Shown here: piece after piece, positions 46,541-54,746 of the stretch | Numbering within the stretch: position 1 is the stretch's first letter | Layout: every line of letters starts with the position of its first letter | Source of the DNA: Spartobacteria bacterium | GTDB lineage: Bacteria > Verrucomicrobiota > Verrucomicrobiia > Chthoniobacterales > UBA10450 | Direction: 5' to 3' | Assembly: GCA_003167555.1 (NCBI GenBank) | Contig: PMSN01000010.1 | Location: 1-64,000, forward strand | Length of the DNA stretch: 64,000 bases | Notes under the pieces: generated by a model | Told to the model about the DNA's origin: nothing | Databases searched by the model: none | Seen by the model: only the letters and a program-made list of their open reading frames with translations | Made by a program: the position numbers and the translations under genes

Positions 46541-47929
46541 ATGTCGCTCATCTTTGAACGCGTTCTCACCGATGGCATCGCCGCAATCTCCTATCTGATC
46601 GGCGATGACGAAGAGGGCACCGCCGCCGTTATCGATCCGCGGCCCGATGTCGAGATCTATTTGGAGCTGGCGCGCAAGAATGGCGTTTCGATTACGCACA
46701 TTTTCGAGACGCACATCCATGCCGATCTCGTGAGCGGCGCGCGCGAGCTGGCGGACCGCACCGGCACCGCGAAAATCTATGCGAGCCGCGAGGGCGGCGC
46801 CGAGTACGGTTTCGCGTGCGAGCCGGTGAAGAATGGCGACGAATTTGTTTTCCGCGCGCTCATTCTCACAGCGCGCCACACGCCCGGCCACACGCCCGAG
46901 CACATCAGCTACGTCGCCGCGGACGACGAGCATCCTGATTTTCCGTGGGGCGTTTTCACGGGCGATTCGCTTTTCGTCAACTCAGCCGGCCGCCCGGATC
47001 TGCTCGGGCGCGACGCGGACAAACTCGCTTCTCAGCTTTACGACACGCTCTGGGATTTCTACGGCAAGCTCGATGACGGCGTGATCATTCACCCGTCGCA
47101 CGGAAGCGGTTCGCCCTGCGGCGCGGACATCGGCGATCGGCTCGAGAGCACGATGGGATTCGAGAAGCGCTTCAATCCTTACTATCAACGGAAGGAGCGA
47201 AAAGATTTTGTCGATTACGCGCTGGCCACTCCGCCGCCGGAGCCGACCTACTACAAGCGGATGAAAAAACTGAATGCGGCCGGGCCCGCGGTGCTGGGCC
47301 GGTTACCGATCATCCCGGCGCTGCCCCCGAGAAAATTCAAGGAAATGGTGGAGGCCAAGAGCGCGCAGCTCGTGGACACGCGCACGATGCTGGCGTTCGG
47401 CGGCGGCCACATCGATGGCGCGCTCAATATCGCCGCGTCGCCGATCCTCTCGATCTGGGCCGGCTGGCTCCTTGATCCCGAGAAGCCGATTCTTCTCGTG
47501 CTCGAAAGCGACAGCGACGCGGAGAAAGTTTCACAGCTCTTCGTGCGCACCGGGTACACGAAATTCGCCGGCTATCTGGTCGGCGGGATGCGGGCGTGGC
47601 AGAACGCCGGTTATCCGTTGCGCGAATTGCCGCAAATGACGGTTCACGATCTGCAAAGTTCGCGAAACGGTTTGCAGTTGGTCGACGTGCGCGGGCCCGC
47701 CGAATGGAAAAACGGCCGCATCCCCGGCGCAGTTCACATTTTCCTCCCGCATTTGCAGAAGCGTTCCGGCGAACTCGATCGCGAGCGGCCCGTGCTCCTC
47801 TACTGCGCCACAGGATATCGCGCGAGTCTGGCCGCGAGTGTGCTCGAGCGCGAGGGCTTCTCCGATGTGCGCAACCTGCCGGGAAGTTTCCACGCCTGGA
47901 AGGCCGCCAAGTTCCCGGTCGAGAAATAA
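46541..47929 (+). CDS. Persulfide dioxygenase-like MBL protein fused to two rhodanese domains
   Basis: The 462-residue protein has an N-terminal ETHE1-type beta-lactamase fold (about 1-245) with ETHIHADLVSG, HTPGHTPEHISYV and FTGDSLF, which supplies the Fe ligands. Two rhodanese domains follow (about 265-360 and 370-460). The second has the active Cys in LYCATGYRAS; the first has no Cys at that position (LVLESDSDAEKV), so it is probably non-catalytic. The family oxidises persulfide sulfur to sulfite. The next gene encodes a sulfite-oxidase-like protein 14 bp away, a matching next step. Confidence 0.9.
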   Translation: MSLIFERVLTDGIAAISYLIGDDEEGTAAVIDPRPDVEIYLELARKNGVSITHIFETHIHADLVSGARELADRTGTAKIYASREGGAEYGFACEPVKNGDEFVFRALILTARHTPGHTPEHISYVAADDEHPDFPWGVFTGDSLFVNSAGRPDLLGRDADKLASQLYDTLWDFYGKLDDGVIIHPSHGSGSPCGADIGDRLESTMGFEKRFNPYYQRKERKDFVDYALATPPPEPTYYKRMKKLNAAGPAVLGRLPIIPALPPRKFKEMVEAKSAQLVDTRTMLAFGGGHIDGALNIAASPILSIWAGWLLDPEKPILLVLESDSDAEKVSQLFVRTGYTKFAGYLVGGMRAWQNAGYPLRELPQMTVHDLQSSRNGLQLVDVRGPAEWKNGRIPGAVHIFLPHLQKRSGELDRERPVLLYCATGYRASLAASVLEREGFSDVRNLPGSFHAWKAAKFPVEK

Positions 47930-47943
47930 ATCCGCGCTAATCT

Positions 47944-49029
47944 GTGAAGTCCGCGGATAAACAAAACGATCTGCTGAATGGCCTGATCGTTCGCGAACAA
48001 GAGCCGCTTAACCTCGAGATGCCGTTCTCGACGCTCAGCGGCTTCACTACGCCTAACGAATCCTTTTACGTTCGTTGCCACTTTCCCATTCCCGAGATCG
48101 CCGCCGCGGACTGGCGTTTGAAGGTTGAAGGCGAAGTCGAAGCCCCGTTTGAACTCGGCTACGACGATCTGCTTCAGATGGAGGCGCGCACCGTTCCCGC
48201 CACGCTCGAGTGCGCGGGCAACAATCGCATTTTCCTCGAGCAGAAAGTCAAAGGCGTGCAATGGGAGCTGGGCGCAGTCGGGAACGCCAGTTGGACCGGC
48301 GTGCCGCTTTCCGCGTTGCTCGCCCGCGCGAAGGTGAAGCCCGGCGCCATCGAGGTGATCCTCGAGGGCGCTGATGAAGGCGAGATCGCAAATCCGCCGC
48401 GGCCCGCCGGCAAGATTCGTTTCGCGCGCAGTATTCCATTAAGCAAAGCGCAGGATGATGTGCTCCTCGCTTACGAAATGAACGGCGAAAAACTTTCGGC
48501 CACGCACGGATTCCCGGTCCGCGCGATCGTGCCCGGCTGGTACGCGATGGCGTCGATCAAATGGCTGGGCCGAATCATTGCCACGAGCAAGCCGTTCGCC
48601 GGCTACTACCAATCGATCGATTATTCCTATTGGGAGCGAACCAGCGGCGAACTGCCGACGCTTAGACCACTCGCGGAGCAACAGCTCAAAGCTGAAATCG
48701 CGCGGCCCGAAAACGGCGCGGCGGTGCCCGCGAGCGCGACCGTCAAAGTTCACGGCGCGGCGTGGGGGGGAGCCGCGGAAATCGCGAAAGTCGAGATCAG
48801 CGCCGACGATGGGAGAACCTGGAGCGCCGCGCAACTCCTGGGCGAGCCGGTCAAGGACGCGTGGCGGCTTTGGGAATATGATTGGCGGACGCCCGCCACG
48901 CCCGGCCCGCAAACTCTCATGGCCCGCGCGACGGACTCGCGCGGCCACACCCAATCTCCCGCGCGCAACGCGGACCACGGCACTTACATGATCAGTCACG
49001 TCCTGCCGATCCGGGTCGAAGTGCGTTGA
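47944..49029 (+). CDS. Sulfite-oxidase-like molybdopterin protein
   Basis: The 361-residue protein (GTG start) has the molybdopterin domain with the Mo-ligand Cys90 in ATLECAGNNR and HGFPVRAIVPGWYAMASIKWL, then the dimerisation (Ig-like) domain with KVEISADDGRTWS, ending with the conserved NADHGTYMISHVLPIRV. No signal peptide or heme domain is present, so it would be cytosolic and need another electron acceptor. It should oxidise sulfite to sulfate, downstream of the persulfide dioxygenase encoded next to it. Confidence 0.9.
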   Translation: MKSADKQNDLLNGLIVREQEPLNLEMPFSTLSGFTTPNESFYVRCHFPIPEIAAADWRLKVEGEVEAPFELGYDDLLQMEARTVPATLECAGNNRIFLEQKVKGVQWELGAVGNASWTGVPLSALLARAKVKPGAIEVILEGADEGEIANPPRPAGKIRFARSIPLSKAQDDVLLAYEMNGEKLSATHGFPVRAIVPGWYAMASIKWLGRIIATSKPFAGYYQSIDYSYWERTSGELPTLRPLAEQQLKAEIARPENGAAVPASATVKVHGAAWGGAAEIAKVEISADDGRTWSAAQLLGEPVKDAWRLWEYDWRTPATPGPQTLMARATDSRGHTQSPARNADHGTYMISHVLPIRVEVR

Positions 49030-49098
49030 TGGTCCGGTTGGTGAAAATCGTCCGACTACGAGAAACCATCGCTCGACAAGGTATCGCGTCTATCTGCC

Positions 49099-49251
49099 TG
49101 TCATCCCGAGCCGCGCAGACGGCGAGGGAACTCACAAATGCAATTTGCATCATCTTGAAACATCGGGCGGGATTTGACGAGCACGCCGATGTAACGCGAG
49201 AGCGGTAGAGCGCTTGTGGGTCCCTCGCCGTCTGCGCGGTTCGGGATGACA
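49099..49251. repeat. Palindromic intergenic repeat (tgtcat family)
   Basis: The left arm starts tgtcatcccgagccgcgcag and continues acggcgaggga; the right arm is its near-perfect complement ending cgcggttcgggatgaca. It lies in the 320-bp space after the sulfite oxidase gene, which otherwise shows no gene. Confidence 0.93.
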
Positions 49252-49351
49252 CCGCCTTGGCCGCGGACGATACTCCGGCAGCGTTTTTGTTTGCCGCACC
49301 AGAATGCTGGCTTGTGTCGCACCGCCGTCTGGATAGCCTGCTGAGCCAGTC

Positions 49352-52300
49352 ATGCAATTGCGTCGTGTTTTTCTCAGGTCAGGGTGGTTAGGCCTCCTCT
49401 TCTGTTTCGCAAGCGCGGTGACGGCGCAAGTCACGACCGCGCCAAAGCAAGGGATCCGCGAGAACGATCCGCGCCTGCATGCCTTGACGAATGCTCGCAT
49501 CGTGACGTCGCCTGGAAAAATAATCGAGAAAGGCACGATCTTGATTCGCGATGGCGTGATCGTGGCGGCGGGAGCGGATGTGAAAGTCCCGGCCGATGCG
49601 CGCGTGTGGGATCTCGCGGGCAAGACAATTTACCCGGGCTTCATCGACGGATATAGCCGTCTCGGTCTACCGGAAACGCTCCAGCCGGAACCGGCCCGGC
49701 CCGACGTCGATTACGACGATCCGAATGCGAAGCCGAAGGAAGTCCCGCACGAATCGGCCAAGGGAATGCATTCGTGGAATGCGAAAGTCACGCCGGAACG
49801 GAGGGCCGCCGATTTCCTGAATCCCGACAAGAAGTCGATGCGAAAGCTGCGAGATCTTGGTTTTACGAGCGCGCTGGTTGTTCCGGGCCGCGGCATTTTT
49901 CGCGGCTCGAGCGCGCTGATCAATCTCCAGGAAGCGGATGTCACAACGATGGTGGTCGCGCCTTCGGTGGCGCAACACGTCGCGTTCGATTTCTATCGCC
50001 GGGACGACGGCGGGTATCCGAATTCGCTCATGGGTTGCATCGCGCTCATCCGGCAAAATTTTCTCGACGCCTCCTGGTATCAGGCGGCCCAGGATGCGTA
50101 TCACAAAAATCCGGGAACGACGGAACGGCCGGAGTCGAACGCGAGTCTGGCGGCGCTGGCGGAGCAAGCGCAACGGAAGCAGCCGACCGTCTTCGAAGCG
50201 GACGATGAACTCGAGCTGCTCCGGGCCTTGCGGATCGCCGACGAATTCAAACTGAAGCCGCTGCTCTTTGGAAATGGCTACGAATATCGCGTGCGCAAAG
50301 CGCTCGCGGAAAAAAAGACGCCGATCATTTTGCCGCTCGATTTTCCGAAAGCGCCCGAGATCGAGCGGCCGGAGCAAGCATTGGATGTCGAGCTGGATGA
50401 ACTCCAGCATTGGGACCGCGCACCAAGCAATCCGGCGCGGCTGGCGGAAAGCGGAATTCCGATCGCTTTCACCGCGGAGAAACTCGAAAAGCCAGAGAAG
50501 GAATTTTGGTCGCACGTTCGCCTGGCCGTGCGCCGCGGACTGAGCGCAGACGCAGCCCTCGCCGCCTTGACCACGACGCCGGCGGAAATGTTCGGGGTGT
50601 CCGATCGGCTTGGGACGATCGCGCCGGGCCGCATCGCAAACCTGGTGATTGCGAGCGGCGATCTTTTCGGCAGCGAAGCGAAGGTGCTCACGACCTGGAT
50701 CGACGGATATTATTATGACACCGACCTCGCCGCCGAACGCGATCCCCGCGGCACCTGGGAAATCGCGACGGAAGGAAAGACGCTGCCGCTGACGATCGAA
50801 GGTGAGCTGGAGAAGATGGACGTCAAAGTTGGCGGCGAAAAAGCAACGCTCTCGACCAAGGAAGACTCCATCCTTCTGGTCGCGCCCGCGAAGCTGTTGG
50901 AAAAAGGCGAGGGCTCGATTCGCTTCTCTGGCCGGATCGCGGGCGAAACAATTACCGGCAGCGGCGAAACTCCGGCGGGCGCTGTGATTCGTTGGAGCGC
51001 AAAACGCACGGCTGCTTACACGCCGGCGAAGAAGCCGGACGAGAAACCTTCGCCGCTGGATAAACCGCTCGATTTTCCTGAGACCTATCCGGCTGGTGCG
51101 TTCGGACGCGTCGCGCCGCCGGAGCAGCCGCACTCCGTGCTCATCCAGGGCGCGACCGTTTGGACTTCCGGCCCGCAAGGCACATTGCAAAATGCGGATC
51201 TTCTCGTGACCGATGGAAAGATCGCGGCGGTCGGCAATGGAGTGAAGGCTCCGTCCGGCGCGACAGTCGTTGACGGCAAGGGCATGCACGTCACGCCGGG
51301 CATCGTGGATTGCCATTCGCACACTGCGATCAGCAAGGGCGTGAACGAAGGCAGTCACGCGGTCACGTGCGAAGTGCGCATCGGCGATGTGATCGATGCG
51401 ACCGACATTGGGCTTTACCGCGAGCTGGCCGGCGGCGTCACGTCGGCGAATGTCCTGCACGGCTCGGCGAATCCAATCGGCGGGCAGAATCAGATCATCA
51501 AGTTTCGCTGGGGCGCGCTGCCGGAGGAACTGAAGTTCGCCGATGCGATGCCGGGAGTGAAATTCGCGCTGGGCGAAAACGTAAAGCAGTCGAATTGGGG
51601 CGACAAATTCAAAACGCGTTACCCGCAAACGCGGATGGGAGTTGAGCAGCTCATTCGCGATCGTTTCCGCGCCGCGCAGGAGTACGACGCGGCGCAGAAA
51701 AAGAAGGAGGGCCTGCCGCCGCGCCGCGATCTCCAGCTCGAAGCGCTTCTCGAGATCGTGAACGGCAAGCGGCTCATCCATTGCCATTCGTATCGCCAGG
51801 ACGAAGTGCTCATGCTTTTGCGCGTGGCGGAGGAATTCAAAATCAAGATCGGCACGTTCCAGCACATTCTGGAGGGCTACAAAGTCGCGGACGAAATCGC
51901 GAAGCACGGCGCGGGTGGATCGACGTTTGCCGATTGGTGGGCCTACAAATGGGAGGCGTGGGATGCGATCCCGGATAACGCCGCGATGATGCACAGCCGC
52001 GGCGTGCTCAGCTCCGTCAATTCCGATAGCGGCGACCTCGCGCGCCGGCTCAACACGGAGGCCGGCAAGTCGATGAAATACGGAGGCATGTCGGCGGAGG
52101 AAGCGTTGAAGCTCGTGACGATTTATCCGGCCAAACAGTTGCACATCGATGGCAAGACCGGCTCGCTCGAAGCGGGCAAGGACGCGGACTTCGTGATCTG
52201 GAGCGGCAATCCGCTCTCGAACTACACGAACGTGAAGCAGACCTGGATCGATGGACGGAAATATTTCGACCGCGCGGAAGACGCCGAAGCGCGCAAGACA

Positions 52301-52510
52301 TTCGCGGCTCAACGCGAAGCGTTAATCCAAAAAGCGCTTCCTGAGCGGATGAAGGAATTGGGTTCGGGCGGCAAGGATGGCGATTCGAAGGACAAGAAGG
52401 GCGACGAAAAGGAAAAGCCGCCGCGGCACGAGCAGCATCGCGCGCATGAACTCGAATCGCTCTACGGCGACGGCACGGACAAACACACCTGCACGGAGGA
52501 GATCGAGTGA
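49352..52510 (+). CDS. Secreted tandem amidohydrolase (N-terminal half lacking metal motif)
   Basis: The 1052-residue protein has a signal peptide (about 1-25) and two amidohydrolase-like modules. The first (about 40-470) has the entry strand IYPGFIDGYSRLG, where a working enzyme has the HxH metal pair, so it is probably inactive. The second (about 600-1000) keeps GIVDCHSHTAI (HxH), HCHSYRQDEV and the terminal SLEAGKDADFVIW. Closest in style are the imidazolonepropionase-like secreted amidohydrolases of unknown substrate. A charged Lys/Asp/Glu-rich tail ends it. It overlaps the next gene by 4 bp. Confidence 0.85.
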   Translation: MQLRRVFLRSGWLGLLFCFASAVTAQVTTAPKQGIRENDPRLHALTNARIVTSPGKIIEKGTILIRDGVIVAAGADVKVPADARVWDLAGKTIYPGFIDGYSRLGLPETLQPEPARPDVDYDDPNAKPKEVPHESAKGMHSWNAKVTPERRAADFLNPDKKSMRKLRDLGFTSALVVPGRGIFRGSSALINLQEADVTTMVVAPSVAQHVAFDFYRRDDGGYPNSLMGCIALIRQNFLDASWYQAAQDAYHKNPGTTERPESNASLAALAEQAQRKQPTVFEADDELELLRALRIADEFKLKPLLFGNGYEYRVRKALAEKKTPIILPLDFPKAPEIERPEQALDVELDELQHWDRAPSNPARLAESGIPIAFTAEKLEKPEKEFWSHVRLAVRRGLSADAALAALTTTPAEMFGVSDRLGTIAPGRIANLVIASGDLFGSEAKVLTTWIDGYYYDTDLAAERDPRGTWEIATEGKTLPLTIEGELEKMDVKVGGEKATLSTKEDSILLVAPAKLLEKGEGSIRFSGRIAGETITGSGETPAGAVIRWSAKRTAAYTPAKKPDEKPSPLDKPLDFPETYPAGAFGRVAPPEQPHSVLIQGATVWTSGPQGTLQNADLLVTDGKIAAVGNGVKAPSGATVVDGKGMHVTPGIVDCHSHTAISKGVNEGSHAVTCEVRIGDVIDATDIGLYRELAGGVTSANVLHGSANPIGGQNQIIKFRWGALPEELKFADAMPGVKFALGENVKQSNWGDKFKTRYPQTRMGVEQLIRDRFRAAQEYDAAQKKKEGLPPRRDLQLEALLEIVNGKRLIHCHSYRQDEVLMLLRVAEEFKIKIGTFQHILEGYKVADEIAKHGAGGSTFADWWAYKWEAWDAIPDNAAMMHSRGVLSSVNSDSGDLARRLNTEAGKSMKYGGMSAEEALKLVTIYPAKQLHIDGKTGSLEAGKDADFVIWSGNPLSNYTNVKQTWIDGRKYFDRAEDAEARKTFAAQREALIQKALPERMKELGSGGKDGDSKDKKGDEKEKPPRHEQHRAHELESLYGDGTDKHTCTEEIE

Positions 52511-53808
52511 AGACGCTTGCGGCTGTGATTCTCTTCGGCCTCGTCGCGAGCAGTTACGCTTCCGACAACATCCCGTCGCCTCCGCAGGCGAAACCGATCG
52601 CGTTGAAAGGCGCCACGATTCATCCGGTGAGCGGCCCGGAGATTCCATCGGGCACGATCGTTTTCGATAAGGGCAAGATCACCGCCATCGGAGCGGACGC
52701 AGCCGTTCCCGCGGGAGCGGAAGTGATCGATGTGACGGGCAAGCACGTTTATCCCGGGCTCATCAGCGCCAACAGCGTGCTGGGCTTGATTGAGATCGGC
52801 GCCGCGCGCGCGACGGTCGATATCGAAGAGACGGGCGCGATCAATCCGAACGTCCGCGCCGCCGCGAGCATCAATCCCGATAGCGAATTGCTCCCGGTCG
52901 CGCGCAGCAACGGCATTCTCACCGTGCACGCGGTGCCGGAAGGTGGACTCGTTTCCGGCCAATCGGCCGTCATTCGGATGGATGGCTGGACGCCGGAAGA
53001 GATGACCGTGCGCTCTCCCGCCGCGATGCATTTGCGCTGGCCCAACCTGACGATCAATCGCAATCCGCGCGCGCAGAAATCCGTGAAGGACCAGCAAAAG
53101 GACATCGACAAAGCGCTGAAACAAATCCGCGGCGGCTTCCAGACCGCACGCGCTTATTGGCAGGCGAGAAAAAGCGGAACCCCGGGTTTCAAATCCGATC
53201 TGAGATGGGAAGCGTTGATGCCGGTCTTCGATGGCAGTCTGCCGCTGTTTGTCCACGCGGCCACGGCGGCGCAAATCGAAGGGGCGCTCGCGTGGGCCAA
53301 AGAGATGCAGTTCAAAATCGTGTTGGTGGGCGGCAACGATGCGTGGCGGATGGCGCCGCAACTAAAGGAAAGCGGCACGCCCGTTATCATCGCGCTTTCC
53401 ACGGCGCTTCCACTCCGGCGCGACGACGGCTACGACAGCGCGTTCAGTAATGCCGCGAAATTGCATGAGGCCGGCGTCCCTTTCTGCATCGCGATGAACG
53501 GGCGCAACTCGGAAGCGCCGCACGAACGAAACCTTCCCTATGAAGCATCGATGGCGGCGGCCTTCGGGTTGCCGAAAGAAGAAGCGCTGAAAGCGATCAC
53601 GCTCTATCCGGCCCAGATCCTCGGCGTCGCCGATCAGTTGGGATCGTTGGAGACGGGGAAAGCGGCGACGCTCATCGTGACCAACGGCGACCCGCTCGAT
53701 TTCCCGACGCACATCGAAGCTGCCTACATCGACGGCCGCAAGATCGATCTCACCAACCGCCAGACTCGCCTCCGCGACAAATATCTCGAAAAGTATCGGC
53801 GCAAATAA
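52507..53808 (+). CDS. Secreted amidohydrolase-like protein lacking the HxH motif
   Basis: The 433-residue protein starts GTG inside the stop of the previous gene. It has a signal peptide, the N-terminal amidohydrolase beta domain (ALKGATIHPVSGPEIPSGTIVFDKG) and the terminal SLETGKAATLIVTNGDPL. Where HxH is expected the text is HVYPGLISANSVLG, so the first metal site is absent. With the N-terminal half of the upstream gene this gives two degenerate modules and one intact one, suggesting that they assemble as a complex. Confidence 0.82.
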   Translation: MKTLAAVILFGLVASSYASDNIPSPPQAKPIALKGATIHPVSGPEIPSGTIVFDKGKITAIGADAAVPAGAEVIDVTGKHVYPGLISANSVLGLIEIGAARATVDIEETGAINPNVRAAASINPDSELLPVARSNGILTVHAVPEGGLVSGQSAVIRMDGWTPEEMTVRSPAAMHLRWPNLTINRNPRAQKSVKDQQKDIDKALKQIRGGFQTARAYWQARKSGTPGFKSDLRWEALMPVFDGSLPLFVHAATAAQIEGALAWAKEMQFKIVLVGGNDAWRMAPQLKESGTPVIIALSTALPLRRDDGYDSAFSNAAKLHEAGVPFCIAMNGRNSEAPHERNLPYEASMAAAFGLPKEEALKAITLYPAQILGVADQLGSLETGKAATLIVTNGDPLDFPTHIEAAYIDGRKIDLTNRQTRLRDKYLEKYRRK

Positions 53809-53855
53809 TTGCGACGATCGCCGCGCGTGGCACAAAACATTCTGCAAAAAGCCGC

Positions 53856-54215
53856 GTGCGTGTGCTGATTGCGGACGATCAAAAAGGGGTAGGCACGACG
53901 CTCGCGACTCTGGTAACTCAATGCGACCACGAGGTCGTGGAAGTAGTCGGCTCCGGCTTCGATGCGATTCAGGCCTACCACCGTCATCGGCCCGACGTCG
54001 TGCTGATGGATTATTACATGCCACGCCTGAACGGCGCGACGGCTTGCCGGAACATCTTGTCGAAATATCCGACCGCAAACGTCATCCTGGTTTCCGGCGT
54101 CGCCGGGGCTGAAGACCTGACCAATTCCGGCGCGATCGCCATGCTGTCGAAACCGATCGACCTCGCCCGACTAAAGATTCTGCTGAACGCGCCCCAGCCG
54201 AATCTCCCCATGTAG
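53856..54215 (+). CDS. Single-domain response regulator
   Basis: The 119-residue receiver domain has DD in VLIADDQKG, phosphoacceptor Asp in VVLMDYYMPRLNGAT, Ser in ILVSGVAG and Lys in LSKPIDLARL. The GTG start is the only good one. The stop codon TAG is contributed by a palindromic repeat half (54211-54234). No kinase is adjacent. Confidence 0.85.
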   Translation: MRVLIADDQKGVGTTLATLVTQCDHEVVEVVGSGFDAIQAYHRHRPDVVLMDYYMPRLNGATACRNILSKYPTANVILVSGVAGAEDLTNSGAIAMLSKPIDLARLKILLNAPQPNLPM

Positions 54216-54234
54216 CGGCGGTCTACAACCGCCG
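54211..54234. repeat. Half copy of the gtagcggcggt palindromic repeat
   Basis: tgtagcggcggtct + acaaccgccg matches the left arm of the obg insert (24786-24809) at all but four positions. It contains the stop codon of the response regulator gene and also the stop codon and last codons of the convergent gene. Confidence 0.85.
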
Positions 54235-54729
54235 AAGATATTTCTCGGGGAGCGGATCGTCCGGGCTTTCATGTTGCCAGTAGATCGTGATGATCCACCA
54301 ACGCGTCCCGTCATTGAATAACTGAATGCTGTTGATCCCCCGCATGAACGGCTCTGGGTCGTTCTCGCTGTGACGCGACTCATAGGTGCTCCAGACCTGC
54401 GCGATTTGGCCGAACTGTTCCGTCCGCCGCGCCACTTCCTTCTCGTAGAATCCGTTTTGCTCGAAGTACGGTTCGACGCGCGAGATGTAACCCTCCATAT
54501 CGAGAAACTGCGGAGCGATTTCGCTTTTGCCGGTCGTTCCCGGTTTCGGTGCCGTTGGGATCAAACGCGCGCCCGGAAGGAACAGCGATCGCTCGCGAGC
54601 CAAATCACGCTTCTGACCTGCCGGCCCGGAAATCACATCGTAGGCCGCGGTAATGATCGCGTCGATCGACGTCACGTCGTTAGGATTCGCACATACGCCG
54701 ACGGTAGATTGAATGATATTCTTTTTCAT
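54223..54729 (-). CDS. SnoaL/NTF2-like protein
   Basis: The start at MKKNIIQSTVG (54729) gives 168 residues; the longer frame is spurious. It has IDAIITAAYDVISGPAGQKRD, ARLIPT, and INSIQLFNDGTRWWIITIYWQHE, which fit the DUF4440/SnoaL-like alpha+beta barrel. No active-site residue pattern is clear. The final residues EKYLRRL and the stop lie in a repeat element. It is convergent with the response regulator. Confidence 0.72.
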   Translation of the reverse strand: MKKNIIQSTVGVCANPNDVTSIDAIITAAYDVISGPAGQKRDLARERSLFLPGARLIPTAPKPGTTGKSEIAPQFLDMEGYISRVEPYFEQNGFYEKEVARRTEQFGQIAQVWSTYESRHSENDPEPFMRGINSIQLFNDGTRWWIITIYWQHESPDDPLPEKYLRRL

Positions 54730-54746
54730 CGGGCGGTTACTGTTTT

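Noticed and set aside
49667..52312. An 881-residue minus-strand frame
   Set aside because: It is the antisense of the tandem amidohydrolase gene, with shadow composition (Arg, Phe, Leu).
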